The notes: a model not told the origin generated them from the sequence alone. A stretch of 35,925 nucleotides of DNA from Bacilli bacterium (GCA_018400565.1 JAGYMP010000243.1:1-35925); one strand, 5' to 3'. Positions 16,222 through 25,620 are shown, numbered from the stretch's first letter. A program made the numbers and translations.

Positions 16222-18259
16222 GCATGAACACCTCCCGGAACACGACAACGATGAAATCCACGATTTGCGAAAACATCATCTGAACAAACAGGACACTGAT
16301 TGTCAGAATGATCATCAGTAACAGCGTCAACAGCAGACTCTTCAACGTGTCTTTGAACTCATAATTTTGAATCTCGGTGATTCCCGTCAACAAAAGGATA
16401 AAGGTGTATGCATAAGCCAAAAACAAAGTGAATCCCACAAAGAATGCTTCATCCAACGTGACGATATGTGTCAATAACGTTGACAACAACATACCGATGA
16501 TCAACGGAGGAAAAGCATAAGTCGTCTGTATGAAGATTTTTTTCAGACCACTCTCTCCCCGATTGATGGACGTGATCAAGTAATTGGAGAAAACAAACGC
16601 AAGAACAATTGAGAAATAGCCGAAGATAATCGCAAAGAGATTCAAATCTTCCACGGCGGTCATCTGGAACAAAAAACCTTTGAACGCGCTGTTGATCAGA
16701 AACACGGCGAAAAGCGTGAACAACATCAATAGCGCCATGGACATCGATCCTTTGCTGCCTTTTTTGATTTCATAAAAACTGTTTCCGGGATTTTTGATAA
16801 TCTTTTTCATGAAAGACAATTCCCGGAAAAACATTTTCTTTTTCGCCTGCCCTAAAACATGGCCGATGGGGGTGAAAATGTGATATTTCCGATTGATGAT
16901 CTTCAGTGCCACCACAAAGACCGCAAAACCACCCATCAAGATGAATATCATGCTGAGATGATCCTGAATCCACAAATTACGTATCTCCCAATAAGTGTCA
17001 GAATAAAATTCACGGTTTTCCGCCAATTCAAAATGAGTGGCGGCCTGATCGTAATCTTCCTGATACATATAACATTTTGCCAATTGATCATTGCCAAGCT
17101 TGGAAATCTGATTCAGCATCAGAACGTCTTCCCACTGCTCGGCGGCCTCATCGTACTGACCTTCTTCAAAAAGGTTTAACCCCCGGTAAATACCCTTGGC
17201 GTAATCCGTCGGCATGTACGAAAGAAGATAGCCCTGTTCGCTGTCCACGGTATAAATCTCTCCCCGTGAATTGACGGCGATGGATTCCAAACTGGAATAC
17301 AGTCCGATGATGTCTTCATCGCTTGTGCCGCCGAAACTGAATATGAAATCACCGTATTTCGAATAAACATCAATGTAACCTTCGGACACAGACGATGTGA
17401 AAATAATTCCGTCGCGGTTGACATAGACATCGGTCATCTGTTCTGTACGATTGTAGATGCCGGAAAAAAGATTGCTGCCGCTTGTGCTGTGTTTCTTCAG
17501 ACGGTTTTCCATGGTCTGGGAAGATGTCGTCGAATATAAAATCCCTTTTCGGTCCACGAACACATTGGAAAAGGGCGAAGGCAACTTCACACCACCCATC
17601 TCCTGTCCAAAAAGATCATAGAAAAACTTGCGAATTCTCTCCTCCGGGGAATAATAGACATCATTCGAAGCGAAATACCCCAAAAACTCCCCGGAATAAG
17701 AAAGTTGCAAGACACCGTTGGGGTCACCTTCGCCAACCACGTAGATGTTCGCATTGTCATCCACCGCGATTTTCTTGGGTTTGAACTGTGATGCCACATA
17801 TGCCCGTGATTCGGGTCTTTCTATTGTTTGGACGTGCTGACCTTCGTCATCAAAATGAAAGATTTTGTTGGCCTGCGGATCAGCAACAAAAAGGTGGTCC
17901 TCCGCATTGATCGCAATCCCCGTCGGAGTCAAAAAATCCGGATGGGTGATTTGATCGACGATGGAACCGATCGTCGGATCGTAGATGACGATGCGGGCTT
18001 TCGACGCATCGCCGCCCGCATCATAATCCACAATATAGAGTAAATCATCGGAATCGAAAAACAAGTCCTGCGGAGACAGTAAACCCAGATTGAGTTTATA
18101 TTGATCGGAGAGGTAAGCATCCTGGGTGATGATCAATTCGCCTTTGGTCGACAGGGAATATGTATGTGTCGTGTTTGACGATGCATATCCCGTGTTCATG
18201 CCTGAGAACGCGAGTGTCGCCAAAAGCAAACCCAATATCAATATCAATCCTTTTTTCAT
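16208..18259 (-). CDS. NHL beta-propeller / TPR / Yip1 membrane protein
   Basis: 683 residues in four parts. A signal peptide (1-27) is followed by an NHL-like beta-propeller (about 45-350) with recurring blade motifs such as LLYIVD, HLFVAD, NIYVVG and EIYTVD. Residues 352-415 hold about two TPR units (GLNLFEEGQYDEAAEQW, KCYMYQEDYDQAATHF). A membrane helix (434-455) leads to a short basic cytosolic part (456-505) and a Yip1-type block of about five helices (506-680) ending FREVFMHGFS. The propeller and TPR should face outside. Such proteins occur next to DUF5696 and CUT1 transporter genes in Bacillota, but I know of no assigned function. It starts at 18259 with AAAGGAGG upstream, 13 nt after the permease gene, and overlaps the DUF5696-type gene. 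It could scaffold binding proteins onto the permeases. Confidence 0.85.
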   Translation of the reverse strand: MKKGLILILGLLLATLAFSGMNTGYASSNTTHTYSLSTKGELIITQDAYLSDQYKLNLGLLSPQDLFFDSDDLLYIVDYDAGGDASKARIVIYDPTIGSIVDQITHPDFLTPTGIAINAEDHLFVADPQANKIFHFDDEGQHVQTIERPESRAYVASQFKPKKIAVDDNANIYVVGEGDPNGVLQLSYSGEFLGYFASNDVYYSPEERIRKFFYDLFGQEMGGVKLPSPFSNVFVDRKGILYSTTSSQTMENRLKKHSTSGSNLFSGIYNRTEQMTDVYVNRDGIIFTSSVSEGYIDVYSKYGDFIFSFGGTSDEDIIGLYSSLESIAVNSRGEIYTVDSEQGYLLSYMPTDYAKGIYRGLNLFEEGQYDEAAEQWEDVLMLNQISKLGNDQLAKCYMYQEDYDQAATHFELAENREFYSDTYWEIRNLWIQDHLSMIFILMGGFAVFVVALKIINRKYHIFTPIGHVLGQAKKKMFFRELSFMKKIIKNPGNSFYEIKKGSKGSMSMALLMLFTLFAVFLINSAFKGFLFQMTAVEDLNLFAIIFGYFSIVLAFVFSNYLITSINRGESGLKKIFIQTTYAFPPLIIGMLLSTLLTHIVTLDEAFFVGFTLFLAYAYTFILLLTGITEIQNYEFKDTLKSLLLTLLLMIILTISVLFVQMMFSQIVDFIVVVFREVFMHGFS

Positions 18260-18272
18260 GGATGCCTCCTTT

Positions 18273-19145
18273 CTACTTGACTCCCGAATGACTCATGGTG
18301 TCCATCACATGATTCTGCATGATGATGAAAATGACGAGGTTCGGCACAAACATGATCAGACCGGCGGCTGCCGCCATGCCCTGACCCGCAACCGTGATTT
18401 CCAACGTTGAAGTCAATGTTGACATGTAAAACGCAAAGGTCTTCTTCAATTCGGAGTTAATGTAAAATTGTGATGTAATCAAGTTTGACCACGTCGCCTG
18501 AAATGTGAGAATCGCAACGGTCGCCAAAGCAGGTTTGGTCAACGGTACAACGATTTTACGGATGATGTAAAAATCACTGGCACCATCCACCCGGGCGGCC
18601 TCAATGATTTCATCCGGCAGTTGGTCGATGAATTGTTTCATCAAAAACAGACTGACCGGCATGGCAAGGAGCGGCAGAATATGGGCGGCCAAGGTATCGA
18701 GGATACCCATGTTTACAATGACGAGAAACGTTGGTATCGACACGGCAATCGGCACAAACATCAGTGCGGCCTGATTGATGTTGAACAAGGTTTGTCTGCC
18801 TTTGAAACGTTTTTTTGACAAAGCATAACCGGTAATCATGGTCAGTGTCAGATTGACAGATATCGCAATAACCGCAACCAAAACGGAGTTGAAGAGATAC
18901 ACAGTCAACGGAATCCCTGTTTCGCCGGCCGTCATGATCAACATATTAAAATTCCGTAATGACGGCTTTTGCACGAAAAACCGCGGCGGAAACAGCATCA
19001 ATTCGTCCAAAGGCTTGAGCGCCTGTGAAAAAATGTAAAAAATCGGCAGTAACATCACAGCCGCGATTGGGACCAAAATCAGATAAAATTTGATCTGTGA
19101 GCGATGGAATTTTTTAGGATTGATATGTGTACCCTTCAGACTCAT
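18273..19145 (-). CDS. CUT1 sugar ABC transporter permease, MalG-like (pair 1)
   Basis: 290 residues with six membrane segments and a MalG-type EAA loop, EIIEAARVDGASDFYIIR followed by KIVVPLTKPALAT. The C-terminus ends QNHVMDTMSHSGVK, the usual MalG-family tail. It starts 13 nt after its partner permease gene and is followed after 13 nt by the NHL-Yip1 gene, so all are probably on one transcript. It differs clearly in sequence from the second MalG-like gene at 11855-12781, so the two pairs are not a recent duplication. Partner binding protein: either of the two solute-binding proteins just upstream. Confidence 0.93.
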   Translation of the reverse strand: MSLKGTHINPKKFHRSQIKFYLILVPIAAVMLLPIFYIFSQALKPLDELMLFPPRFFVQKPSLRNFNMLIMTAGETGIPLTVYLFNSVLVAVIAISVNLTLTMITGYALSKKRFKGRQTLFNINQAALMFVPIAVSIPTFLVIVNMGILDTLAAHILPLLAMPVSLFLMKQFIDQLPDEIIEAARVDGASDFYIIRKIVVPLTKPALATVAILTFQATWSNLITSQFYINSELKKTFAFYMSTLTSTLEITVAGQGMAAAAGLIMFVPNLVIFIIMQNHVMDTMSHSGVK

Positions 19146-19158
19146 AGTTGTCCTCCCA

Positions 19159-20076
19159 TCAATCGCTGCCGAACAAAATCTTGCTCACCCGCGTAAATGC
19201 AAACACTATCAGGAACAGAACCACGGAAAGCGCCGATGCATAGCCCATTTCATATCGCAGGAATCCAAAGTCCGCAATATGATTCACGATCAACGATCCG
19301 GAGTATTGCGGCGTTGGGTTGATTCCGGAAAGAAGCACACCGATTTCACCCATGTTGAAAGCATTGACAATCGCCATTACCGCTCCGAACAGCATCTGTG
19401 GTTTCATGGCGGGAATGGTTATGTAAAAGATCTCCTGAAACCTGTTCTTCATCCCGTCGATGCGTGCGGCTTCATAAAGCTCGGGGTTGATGTTCAGAAT
19501 ACCGGCAAGCATTGCCAAAAAACCAATTCCCATACTGCTCCACAATGACACGATGATCATGATGTTCAACAAATAATCGGGGGATTGCAAAAATTGAATC
19601 GGCTGTTCAATGAAATCATAATGTAACAAGAACGCATTAAAATAACCTGTCTCACTACCATTGAAAAGGGAACGCCACAAAATGGTCACCAAAATGGCGC
19701 CGACCATCGATGGTGTGTAAAGCAACAGTGACAGATATTTTCTGGGACCTCTCTGCAACTGCGCGAGCATCCAGGCCATCAAAAAAGACAGAGCAAAACC
19801 CCCGGGACCGACAATAAAAGCATATTTCAATGTGTTCGGGATGATGTTTCTCACAAACGGCTCATCACCGGTCAACATGTAAACATAATTGTCAAAACCT
19901 GCGAATTCCGGCGGGTTGATTGTGTCAAAATATGTGAAAGACAAGGAAAATGCAATCAATATCGGAACAATGATAAATCCGAGGAAAATGAGAACATAAG
20001 GCAATACAAGCATGACCGATGACAAAATGTTTTTTTGCTTCTTGGTCACGGGGAAAAGAAAATCATGCTTCATCAT
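19159..20076 (-). CDS. CUT1 sugar ABC transporter permease, MalF-like (pair 1)
   Basis: 305 residues with six hydrophobic segments and the loop ELYEAARIDGMKNRFQ followed by IFYITIPAMKPQ, the MalF-type ATPase-docking EAA motif. The first helix follows a basic N-terminus (TKKQKN). The ATG at 20076 lies inside the end of the 989-residue binding protein gene (14-nt overlap) and is preceded by GGGGAGGG in that gene; a second ATG directly follows. The tight overlap links this permease to that binding protein. A shared ATPase must come from elsewhere in the genome. Confidence 0.93.
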   Translation of the reverse strand: MMKHDFLFPVTKKQKNILSSVMLVLPYVLIFLGFIIVPILIAFSLSFTYFDTINPPEFAGFDNYVYMLTGDEPFVRNIIPNTLKYAFIVGPGGFALSFLMAWMLAQLQRGPRKYLSLLLYTPSMVGAILVTILWRSLFNGSETGYFNAFLLHYDFIEQPIQFLQSPDYLLNIMIIVSLWSSMGIGFLAMLAGILNINPELYEAARIDGMKNRFQEIFYITIPAMKPQMLFGAVMAIVNAFNMGEIGVLLSGINPTPQYSGSLIVNHIADFGFLRYEMGYASALSVVLFLIVFAFTRVSKILFGSD

Positions 20077-23032
20077 CTTCGCCCTCCCCTGCTTCTAGTT
20101 GCTGTCGGATCCATTCCAGATCGGCGATGCGATAGGGTTTAATCATGATGCCATTTTCCAAATATCCAAACTCAATCATCTTCCGTTCGATTTCACGGTT
20201 CATGTCTGTGACAACATCATCAATCGCCACACGTGCCGACTGGTTTTCGAACACCATTTTGTTCCAAATATCGGATATGCCGCGCTCCACAAGATATTGT
20301 CCGGGTGTGCGCGGGACATCACGGATCCAATGGATCTGGCTCATGATGACCGCTTTGTCGTCAGCCGGTATCGCCAACTCCTCAATGGCATTATAATTTG
20401 CTGAAAGCCACAAGAATGTCGGTCCATACGTTGATTGCATGTTTCTCGCAAACTCAATTTGGGTGTCTGTTGAAAGCCACCATTTGAAAAAAGTCCATAC
20501 ATCATCAATGTGCTTGGAATCATTGAATATGATGCCGCCCATGCCATTTCCGACATACCACCGGTTCATGTCGCCGGTATCCGAATCTACATAGGCAGGC
20601 GTCGGAGCCAATTCCCATTTGCCTTCGATTTCAGGTGCGGAATTGGATATGGTCACATAATCGTTGAAATTGATGATTCCGATCGGCAGGGAATTATAGC
20701 GGAATTCGTTATAAAAGGACGGAACCTGTTCGGGAACGGAATAAGTCGTGAAAAGATCGCCTAAGAACTGCAAAGCTTCCACGGACGCCCGATCATCCAA
20801 ACTGACATTCAAACCATTCTCCGTATAAATCTGACCACCATATTGGTAGATCAGCGGCACGGTCTGATAAAACCATTTAGTGCTCGGTCCTCCCGCCGTC
20901 GGATAATAGAAATTCATGTCATAGCGTTGCAACTGAGGCAAAAGACCCAAAACATCCTGCCAAGTGTCGGGGACGGACAAATCCAGTGACGAGAAGATAT
21001 CCTCCCGATAGATGATCGCATTGAAATTCAATGTTTCCGGCATGGCATAAACACCTTCATTGAAGGTGTACGGAACCATGGCACCCGGTACAAATTTATC
21101 GCCCGCATACGTCCAGAAATCATCAAACTGCGTGAGGTCATACAAAGCCCCACGGATCGCTAGATTATAAGGGACATACGAAGGGAGGCCGAAGGCCGCA
21201 TCGGGGGTCACGTCGCCCGCACTGGCCAACACGAGTTTGTCAACATTCGGCATGACCGAAAAATCAACACGTATGCCGGTTTGCGGGGTAAAGAGCGAAT
21301 CAGAGATTTTCTGCATCGCATCCACATGTGTCGTCGAACGTCCGACCCATATCTGTAAGGCTTCTGAATTTTCGTCATATTCATAATACTTGTCGGCGGA
21401 AAGCGATACGACAAATTCCTCAAACACAACACCGATACGTTTGAAAATGGACACATTTTTCGGTGTCACACGCCCGTTCGCCAGATGGATTTGATTCAAC
21501 GACATATTTTGCTCTTCCATGAAACCGATGGTATCGCCCAAATATTGGTTGACTGAACTCGATCCGCTGTAAAGCTGATCAACATATAAAGGTAATTCAT
21601 CGGGTTTTTCACTAATGTCATCAATCGCTTCAACGGCCAAGTTCAAAAACGATAGCTTACTCGATAAATCTTGTTTCTCGGAATATTGTGACAATTGCAG
21701 GATGTTGTATTTCAGAATCGTCTCATAAGCCTGCAAATAATCGACGGTTTCCGGAAAAACTTTCGTGAACTCCCATGTCCGATCCTCGACAATCACATTT
21801 CCGGTGACCTTTCGAATATCAAGCGCAAACGCATTGATATGATTGATGATGACCTGCATGTCATTGATGCGTTCAGATAATCTTGCGGTGTCCGCAGTCA
21901 GGGATATCACATGGCGCCCTTCATCCAGAAAAAAGGAAAACGTATCGTCCTTGTCCGACAAGGTCGTCATTTCCCATGATTTGTCCGTGGCTTCGATCAT
22001 GATGGATTTCGCTTCCTCAAAGGGCACTTGCCCATCAATCCTTACGGTGCGAAAAACATTGAAGTCAGCAGAATCAGTTGCGTAATACAACGATAATTCA
22101 TAGAGACCGGACACCGGAACATCAACTTCGTAAAAGAGGGTCTGACCGGGTTCTTCCCAAGCTTCAACAACATTGATTTTTTTATGGCGGGCATCAAACG
22201 GTGCTACCGAAGGGGTTTGGCGATTGTCCACCCGAATAAACGCCGAATCCTTCATCATGTAATCGGTCGCCTGCAAGACAATCTCTTGTTCGGGTTTCGC
22301 ATCATCACTGTGCATCGCGAGATATTGATTATAATCGGGCGTGGGTTGCGGGGCTTTGACGCTTAATTGTCCCAGAATCAAAACCTCGGGTGACGGGTTG
22401 CTCACTTCAATCGTGTTGATGCCGGACTCAAGGTAAAAATACAATCCATCCTCGGACACATATCGGTTATCATTGAGCGTCACCGAATGCCAGCCGATCC
22501 TAACTTGCTGCGAGGGGCTTAATTCATCCCCGTACCGATCGATTTCGTAATTTTTTGTTTCGTCCTGCCATATGATCGGCAACGTCAACATTTCTGCCTC
22601 TTCAAACGGGATCTCCCCGTTGATCTTGACATTCACCAAATAGTTATTCAGGGTGTCCCCGTTCAAAAAGTAATCCATGGCAATCTTATAATAGCCTTCA
22701 TGCTCCACGACGACATCATAAATCGCCTGTTGTCCTTCTTTCACAAGAACGGCTTGTCGGTCGCCATCCGAGTGTTGGTCACTTATGTTACCTTGAGAAA
22801 GGGAAACATCACCGTCATTGAGTGTGTAATCAATGTCCGCGTAATCCACATAGTCAACATAGGGATTCTCCCCCAGATCATCCACCAAATACTGATATGC
22901 GTCGCGATAGGACTCCGTATCGACCTCCGATTCATATTGATCGAGCCGGCTTCTGTCAAAACCAATGATCAGCATCGCAACGATGCCGATGATCACGGCG
23001 AAAAATACTGTTTTTAAAATTCTTTTTTTCAT
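20063..23032 (-). CDS. Giant membrane-anchored solute-binding protein with two N-terminal beta-sandwich modules
   Basis: 989 residues, more than twice a usual CUT1 binding protein. The N-terminal helix (7-24) has no lipobox Cys, so it acts as a membrane anchor. Residues about 60-225 and 255-385 look like two related beta-sandwiches of the CBM6/35 kind; both contain the motif (I/V)xIxGxxPFEEA (INGEIPFEEA near 137-146, IDGQVPFEEA near 332-341). A helical stretch (about 385-555) leads to a type-1 extracellular solute-binding domain (about 557-965), recognisable from LQIWVGRSTTHVDAM, the DAAFGLPSY segment and the Trp-rich C-lobe (FFKWWLS). The acidic C-terminus ends EGEDDEA. The built-in sandwich modules could hold long glucan chains next to the permease. 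It is 34 nt after the first binding protein gene and overlaps the following permease gene. Confidence 0.87.
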   Translation of the reverse strand: MKKRILKTVFFAVIIGIVAMLIIGFDRSRLDQYESEVDTESYRDAYQYLVDDLGENPYVDYVDYADIDYTLNDGDVSLSQGNISDQHSDGDRQAVLVKEGQQAIYDVVVEHEGYYKIAMDYFLNGDTLNNYLVNVKINGEIPFEEAEMLTLPIIWQDETKNYEIDRYGDELSPSQQVRIGWHSVTLNDNRYVSEDGLYFYLESGINTIEVSNPSPEVLILGQLSVKAPQPTPDYNQYLAMHSDDAKPEQEIVLQATDYMMKDSAFIRVDNRQTPSVAPFDARHKKINVVEAWEEPGQTLFYEVDVPVSGLYELSLYYATDSADFNVFRTVRIDGQVPFEEAKSIMIEATDKSWEMTTLSDKDDTFSFFLDEGRHVISLTADTARLSERINDMQVIINHINAFALDIRKVTGNVIVEDRTWEFTKVFPETVDYLQAYETILKYNILQLSQYSEKQDLSSKLSFLNLAVEAIDDISEKPDELPLYVDQLYSGSSSVNQYLGDTIGFMEEQNMSLNQIHLANGRVTPKNVSIFKRIGVVFEEFVVSLSADKYYEYDENSEALQIWVGRSTTHVDAMQKISDSLFTPQTGIRVDFSVMPNVDKLVLASAGDVTPDAAFGLPSYVPYNLAIRGALYDLTQFDDFWTYAGDKFVPGAMVPYTFNEGVYAMPETLNFNAIIYREDIFSSLDLSVPDTWQDVLGLLPQLQRYDMNFYYPTAGGPSTKWFYQTVPLIYQYGGQIYTENGLNVSLDDRASVEALQFLGDLFTTYSVPEQVPSFYNEFRYNSLPIGIINFNDYVTISNSAPEIEGKWELAPTPAYVDSDTGDMNRWYVGNGMGGIIFNDSKHIDDVWTFFKWWLSTDTQIEFARNMQSTYGPTFLWLSANYNAIEELAIPADDKAVIMSQIHWIRDVPRTPGQYLVERGISDIWNKMVFENQSARVAIDDVVTDMNREIERKMIEFGYLENGIMIKPYRIADLEWIRQQLEAGEGEDDEA

Positions 23033-23066
23033 GATGTTCCCCCCATAAACCCAAGGATTGTTCTAG

Positions 23067-24653
23067 TCAGTCGCCGAATCGCTCATCGCCTTCGGCATAA
23101 CCATAATGGGTGATCAGAGAATCTTCGACTTCCTGCCAGGCCATATCAAGCCGGTCATTGAAAAGGTCGGTCCAGGGATCCAACTTGGAATAAAAAGTGT
23201 CAAGCCATGCGGGATCCTCGATGGTAATGTCACCGATTTCATAGAAATACCAAAATTCCTCAAAGATCATCTCACGTGTTTCCGTGGTTTCATCGGTATA
23301 AAACCAGGGATAGATTTTATCACTGATGGCTTTGACGTCACCGGAGCGGATGATGTCCAACATCGCTTCGAAACCGGGTTTGTCCTCATAATAACTGTTG
23401 CTTCCGATCTGATACCAATAATCCATCTGTTCATCAAAAAGTTCTCCAGTGGTCACCGGCAGACTCGCATCTGCCGCGCCGGTCACGACATTGACTTGAC
23501 CTTCGGTTGATGTTTCACCGTATTCCTGGGTTGCACGCGCTTCCCGGGCTCTTGAATCAGCGATCATGAAGATGGCAAACTCATAGGCCACGTCCATTTT
23601 CTCTTTTTCCTCGACGCTGCATTCGGGGTCGCCGTCGTCGTTGCAGTAATTATACACACCCAGGGGATCGGTGACCGTTGAGATCGTTGTTTCCCTTTCA
23701 TTGTAACCCGGGAACGGATACACATCAAAACCATCCGGTCCGGGCATGCTGCTGTTATGTTGCGCGAATGTATCCAAATACCAAGGATCTTCGGGGTACA
23801 CGGTCACAACTCCGTCTGAGAATGCATCAGGGGCCCAGGTCACATGTTCGTCTTGATAATCTTCTTCGTGGGCATAGAATTGATAGTCATTCCATTCTTT
23901 CATGCCGTCCGCGAAGAATTGTCGGACCTCTTCCGTGTCCAAATCCACATAACTATTGTCATAAAGATCGTCATAGATGAACATTTGTTTTGCCCAAGTG
24001 CTAGGTAATGCCCCCAACCCGCTGTAACCATCGGCCTGCCCTTCGCCGTTCATGACGAGGTCGCTGAAATCATCGAAATCCCAACTGGGTTGAACTTCCG
24101 GTAAGAATTCATCCTGAATAATGTTCTGGTTGATATACATACCATGCGGGATGAAGTAGCCGGGCAATGCGGCCTGCATGCCAAAGTAGTTGGCCTGCTC
24201 CATCAATCCCGGGTTCAGCTGTTGGTATAACTCATCATCCTCATAAACGGATAAATCAGCCAAAACACCTTGTTTCAACAGTTGAACGGTGTCAATGATT
24301 GAAAACACAGAAGGATAACTCCCGTATTTATCTTTATAATTGCTTAATTCCTGATCCCAGAAAACGCCGCCGTCATCCGGCCCCGCTTCCTTTCCGAGAT
24401 AATTAATCTTGACGTTCGGATAAATCTCGTTGAAAGCTTTGGCAGTCGCATAAATCGATGCCACTTTTTTGTTGGTCAAATCTTCTGCAGTGAAGTTTTG
24501 ATGTCCGATATCTTTATAATGGATGCCATTGCCTGCCCACGTCATCAATGATATTTCGGCAGTCACATCGGTATCCAATCCGTCATTCCCTCCACAGGCA
24601 GTGATGACGAACGCAAATATCATCATCATCAAAACAATGATCATTCGTTTCAT
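23067..24653 (-). CDS. CUT1 extracellular sugar-binding lipoprotein
   Basis: 528 residues. The signal peptide ends in lipobox VITAC (Cys20) followed by GGND, so it is lipid-anchored outside. The rest is a single type-1 solute-binding fold: opening strand ISLMTWAGNG, then AFNEIYPNVKINYLG, and typical later segments such as GVVTVYPEDPWYLD and EFAIFMIADSRARE. Many Trp, Tyr and acidic residues fit oligosaccharide binding. It is the first gene of the gene train that runs to 5326, 23 nt downstream (in transcription sense) of the end of the CBM lipoprotein's terminator region. The start has GGAGG upstream. I could not find a convincing -35/-10 between the terminator and the gene; partial read-through may supply transcription. 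Confidence 0.92.
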   Translation of the reverse strand: MKRMIIVLMMMIFAFVITACGGNDGLDTDVTAEISLMTWAGNGIHYKDIGHQNFTAEDLTNKKVASIYATAKAFNEIYPNVKINYLGKEAGPDDGGVFWDQELSNYKDKYGSYPSVFSIIDTVQLLKQGVLADLSVYEDDELYQQLNPGLMEQANYFGMQAALPGYFIPHGMYINQNIIQDEFLPEVQPSWDFDDFSDLVMNGEGQADGYSGLGALPSTWAKQMFIYDDLYDNSYVDLDTEEVRQFFADGMKEWNDYQFYAHEEDYQDEHVTWAPDAFSDGVVTVYPEDPWYLDTFAQHNSSMPGPDGFDVYPFPGYNERETTISTVTDPLGVYNYCNDDGDPECSVEEKEKMDVAYEFAIFMIADSRAREARATQEYGETSTEGQVNVVTGAADASLPVTTGELFDEQMDYWYQIGSNSYYEDKPGFEAMLDIIRSGDVKAISDKIYPWFYTDETTETREMIFEEFWYFYEIGDITIEDPAWLDTFYSKLDPWTDLFNDRLDMAWQEVEDSLITHYGYAEGDERFGD

Positions 24654-24721
24654 AACAATCTGTCCTCCTATTCGTTCATCGACAAATCAAACGTGAGACA
24701 TCATATTTTCAGTCCGTCGAC

Positions 24722-24764
24722 AAAAATGAAAAACCAAAGGGACAAGCACCTAGGTACTTGTCCC
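24722..24764 (-). terminator. Rho-independent terminator between CBM lipoprotein and transporter operon
   Basis: GGGACAAG (24739-24746) pairs with CTTGTCCC (24757-24764); inside, ACCTAGGT is itself a palindrome that lengthens the stem after one mismatch. On the minus strand the stem is followed by TTTGGTTTTTCATTTTTG. It sits 22 nt after the stop of the CBM lipoprotein gene. Confidence 0.85.
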
Positions 24765-24786
24765 GGATGAATCGTAACAATGATAC

Positions 24787-25620
24787 CTATTCAATCAATT
24801 CTTGGACGACAACGTTATCAATATAAACGGTCGTTACGGTTTCATCGCCTTCAATTGATCCCAGTTCAAATGTAACAACACCATCTGTCGTGTCTGCTTC
24901 CGACACAGTGAATGTGTAAGTGTAAGTCTGCATATCTGTTGTCAATTCGAATACTTCGTAATCATCGCCATAAATCGTAAACCAAGGTGCCGTATCGAGT
25001 AAGACACCGACTTGGGAGGCCATGCTTCTGGCTTCGTCGGCGCGTGCATCAAAGGAGACTTGATAGGTTTTACCGTTCTCATAAGTCAATCCGCCTTGAT
25101 GCATACGTGGTGAAGCAGGTCCCCAGGAAACTGCGGTCATCTCAATGACCATTTCGCCGTTTTCGGCAGTGACATTTGCAGCGCCGCCTTCAAATTCACC
25201 TTTTTCCCAACCAGTCAATTCGTTCGTCTCAAAATCACCGTTGTCAATCATGTTATCACCGGCAACCGGTTCTCCTTTTTCGATCGTAACGGTGGAAATC
25301 TTCATTGCGCTCAAATCGTTGCTGTTGGTGACCGTGTATGTCAGTGTGCATTCGATGCCTCCGACAGTCACGACACCGTCTTCGAGGTTAAGGCAATCAG
25401 TGCCGTCAACTTCGATCTGGTCGGTGATGTCCCCGTCGATTTCATCCGTCGCAGTGACACCTTCCAACGGGTCGAACTCATCCCCGGCGGTCAATGTCAC
25501 AAAGGATTCGATTCCCGACAATGTCGGAACGGTCGGTTCGACGGTTGTGGTCGTTTCACCGCATGCCGCCAAGAACACGACAAACAATAACGATAACAAT
25601 AAACCCGTAATCTTTTTCAT
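24787..25620 (-). CDS. Surface lipoprotein with Ig-like domain and CBM4-like module
   Basis: 277 residues with no catalytic domain. The signal peptide ends at LAAC (Cys20) and a Thr/Pro linker follows. Residues about 33-112 are an Ig-like DUF5011 domain (DEIDGDITDQI, YTVTNSNDLS). Residues about 123-276 are a CBM4/9-like jelly roll: MIDNGDFETNELTGW opening, then SWGPASPRMHQGG, YQVSFDARAD, TYTYTFTV and closing TVYIDNVVVQE. Several CBM4 members bind laminarin. The ATG has GGAGG 9 nt upstream and follows the GH16 gene by 41 nt, so both are made from the same promoter at 26.9 kb. Likely role: holding glucan near the surface, an analogue of the glycan-binding lipoproteins of Bacteroidetes loci. Confidence 0.88.
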   Translation of the reverse strand: MKKITGLLLSLLFVVFLAACGETTTTVEPTVPTLSGIESFVTLTAGDEFDPLEGVTATDEIDGDITDQIEVDGTDCLNLEDGVVTVGGIECTLTYTVTNSNDLSAMKISTVTIEKGEPVAGDNMIDNGDFETNELTGWEKGEFEGGAANVTAENGEMVIEMTAVSWGPASPRMHQGGLTYENGKTYQVSFDARADEARSMASQVGVLLDTAPWFTIYGDDYEVFELTTDMQTYTYTFTVSEADTTDGVVTFELGSIEGDETVTTVYIDNVVVQELIE

